Assembly (NCBI GenBank): GCA_030641695.1
Contig: DAOWGY010000375.1
Span: forward strand, 1 to 6,254
DNA: 6,254 bases
Direction: 5' to 3'
Source of the DNA: Gammaproteobacteria bacterium
Lineage (GTDB): Bacteria > Pseudomonadota > Gammaproteobacteria > Steroidobacterales > Woeseiaceae
Position 1 is the stretch's first letter. Every line of letters starts with the position of its first letter. The notes under the pieces are model-generated. The model saw only the letters and a program-made list of their open reading frames with translations. It did not search any database and had not been told where the DNA came from. Position numbers and translations under genes: made by a program. Shown one piece after another: positions 5,168 through 6,254 of the stretch.

Positions 5168-6254
5168 GCGATTACGAATTCATCGATCACAGCTATGACG
5201 TCGTCGTGATCGGCGCCGGCGGAGCCGGTCTGCGGGCCACCCTCGGTCTCGCCGAGGCCGGCTTCGATACGGCGTGCATTTCCAAGGTGTTTCCAACGCG
5301 CAGCCATACGGTCGCAGCACAAGGGGGCATCAGTGCCGCGCTCGGCAATATGGGTGACGATGACTGGCGCTGGCACATGTACGACACGATCAAGGGCTCC
5401 GACTGGCTCGGTGACCAGGATGCAATCGAGTATATGTGCAAGGAAGCGCCGGATGCCGTCATCGAACTAGAGCATTACGGCGTGCCATTCTCGCGCACGG
5501 AGGAAGGTCGCATTTACCAGCGGCCGTTCGGCGGCATGACCACCCATTATGGCGAAGGCACCGCACAGCGAACCTGTGCTGCTGCCGATCGCACGGGTCA
5601 CGCGATGCTGCATGCGCTGTATCAGCAGTCACTGAAGCACGATGCCGAATTCTATATCGAGTATTTCGCAGTCGACCTGATGATGGAAAACGGCGCCTGC
5701 CGCGGCATTGTCGCAATCGATCTGGCAACCGGGCGGCTGCATCGATTCCGCGCCCACAAGGTTATTCTCGCCACGGGCGGCTACGGGCGTGCGTACTTCT
5801 CCTGCACCTCGGCACATACTTGTACCGGCGACGGCGGTGCCATGGTGCTCAGGGCCGGGTTGCCGCTGCAGGATATGGAGTTCGTGCAATTCCATCCCAC
5901 GGGTATCTACGGCGCGGGTTGCCTGATCACCGAAGGGGTGCGTGGCGAGGGCGGGTACCTCACCAATTCCGAGGGCGAGCGTTTCATGGAGCGCTATGCG
6001 CCGAATGCCAAGGACCTGGCGTCGCGCGATGTCGTCAGCCGCTCGATGACCGTCGAAATTCGCGAAGGTCGCGGTGTCGGCGCCGACTCCGATCATATTC
6101 ACCTGCATCTCGAGCACCTCGGGCCCGAGGTCATTGAGGAACGGCTTCCGGGCATCGCGGAGACCACAAAGATATTTGCAGGCGTCGACGTCACAAAAGC
6201 ACCAATCCCGGTGCTGCCAACGGTCCACTACAACATGGGCGGTGTGCCGGCGAA
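5164..6254 (+). CDS. sdhA: Succinate dehydrogenase flavoprotein subunit SdhA (3' end outside window)
   Basis: SdhA oxidises succinate to fumarate and passes electrons through FAD to the Fe-S subunit SdhB, in the TCA cycle and respiratory chain, on the cytoplasmic face of the inner membrane. The window holds 363 codons of about 590. The FAD dinucleotide-binding motif is VVVIGAGGAGLRA at 13-25. The covalent FAD His is His48 in RSHTVAAQGG. QFHPTGIYGAGCLITEG spans 242-258, with active-site His244. LASRDVVSR has Arg288, which matches the catalytic Arg286 of E. coli. PTVHYNMGG has His355, matching E. coli His354. The stretch GSDWLGDQDAIEYMCKEAP is of the mitochondrial and alphaproteobacterial type. 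The start at 5164 overlaps the sdhD stop by ATGA; AGGTG at 5152-5156 is the ribosome site. sdhB is expected next, outside the window. Confidence 0.98.
   Translation, partial: MSDYEFIDHSYDVVVIGAGGAGLRATLGLAEAGFDTACISKVFPTRSHTVAAQGGISAALGNMGDDDWRWHMYDTIKGSDWLGDQDAIEYMCKEAPDAVIELEHYGVPFSRTEEGRIYQRPFGGMTTHYGEGTAQRTCAAADRTGHAMLHALYQQSLKHDAEFYIEYFAVDLMMENGACRGIVAIDLATGRLHRFRAHKVILATGGYGRAYFSCTSAHTCTGDGGAMVLRAGLPLQDMEFVQFHPTGIYGAGCLITEGVRGEGGYLTNSEGERFMERYAPNAKDLASRDVVSRSMTVEIREGRGVGADSDHIHLHLEHLGPEVIEERLPGIAETTKIFAGVDVTKAPIPVLPTVHYNMGGVPA

Noticed and set aside
5436..6137. 233-residue plus-strand ORF inside sdhA
   Set aside because: Arginine-rich out-of-frame translation of sdhA; the true frame shows all SdhA active-site motifs.

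Overview
The window is ordinary, well-packed chromosomal DNA from a gammaproteobacterium with moderately high GC. The basis for this is the gene order recJ-prfB-lysS (also found in E. coli), an RF2 gene with the E. coli-style programmed frameshift, a class II LysRS, a YgfZ protein, an sdhC-sdhD-sdhA operon and a REP-like palindromic repeat pair. I cannot name the genus. The short, mitochondrial-style SdhA N-terminus and the SDHAF4-type gene point away from the enteric lineage, towards Xanthomonadales-, Legionella- or Chromatiales-like groups; this is inference.

Layout. (1) 1-752: 3' end of recJ, with the start lying outside the window. (2) 753-792: short spacer with overlapping GC-rich inverted repeats. 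(3) 793-1888: prfB, which contains an in-frame UGA at codon 25 and must be read through by +1 frameshifting. (4) 1895-3397: lysS, six bases after prfB. (5) 3398-3467: two perfect 27-bp inverted arms (a REP pair), starting on the base after the lysS stop and running into the 3' end of the convergent ygfZ gene. (6) 3431-4150, minus strand: a YgfZ/IBA57-type Fe-S maturation protein. (7) 4151-4222: short divergent intergenic region. (8) 4223-4396: a 57-codon gene for an SDHAF4-type (DUF1674) succinate dehydrogenase assembly factor. (9) 4413-6254: sdhC, sdhD and the first 363 codons of sdhA, linked by ATGA overlaps.

How the genes work together. The left half is a replication-repair and translation cluster (RecJ exonuclease, release factor 2, lysyl-tRNA synthetase). 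The right half is built around respiratory complex II. The membrane anchor subunits SdhC and SdhD precede the flavoprotein SdhA, a small factor predicted to act on flavinylated SdhA leads the operon, and a protein of the family that supports [4Fe-4S] assembly is transcribed away from it. sdhB probably follows beyond the right edge.

I see no wholly new system. The points most worth a second look are the small SDHAF4-type gene heading the sdh operon, the perfect REP pair that supplies the last codons of ygfZ, the strong prfB frameshift site, and the possible hairpin switch between recJ and prfB.
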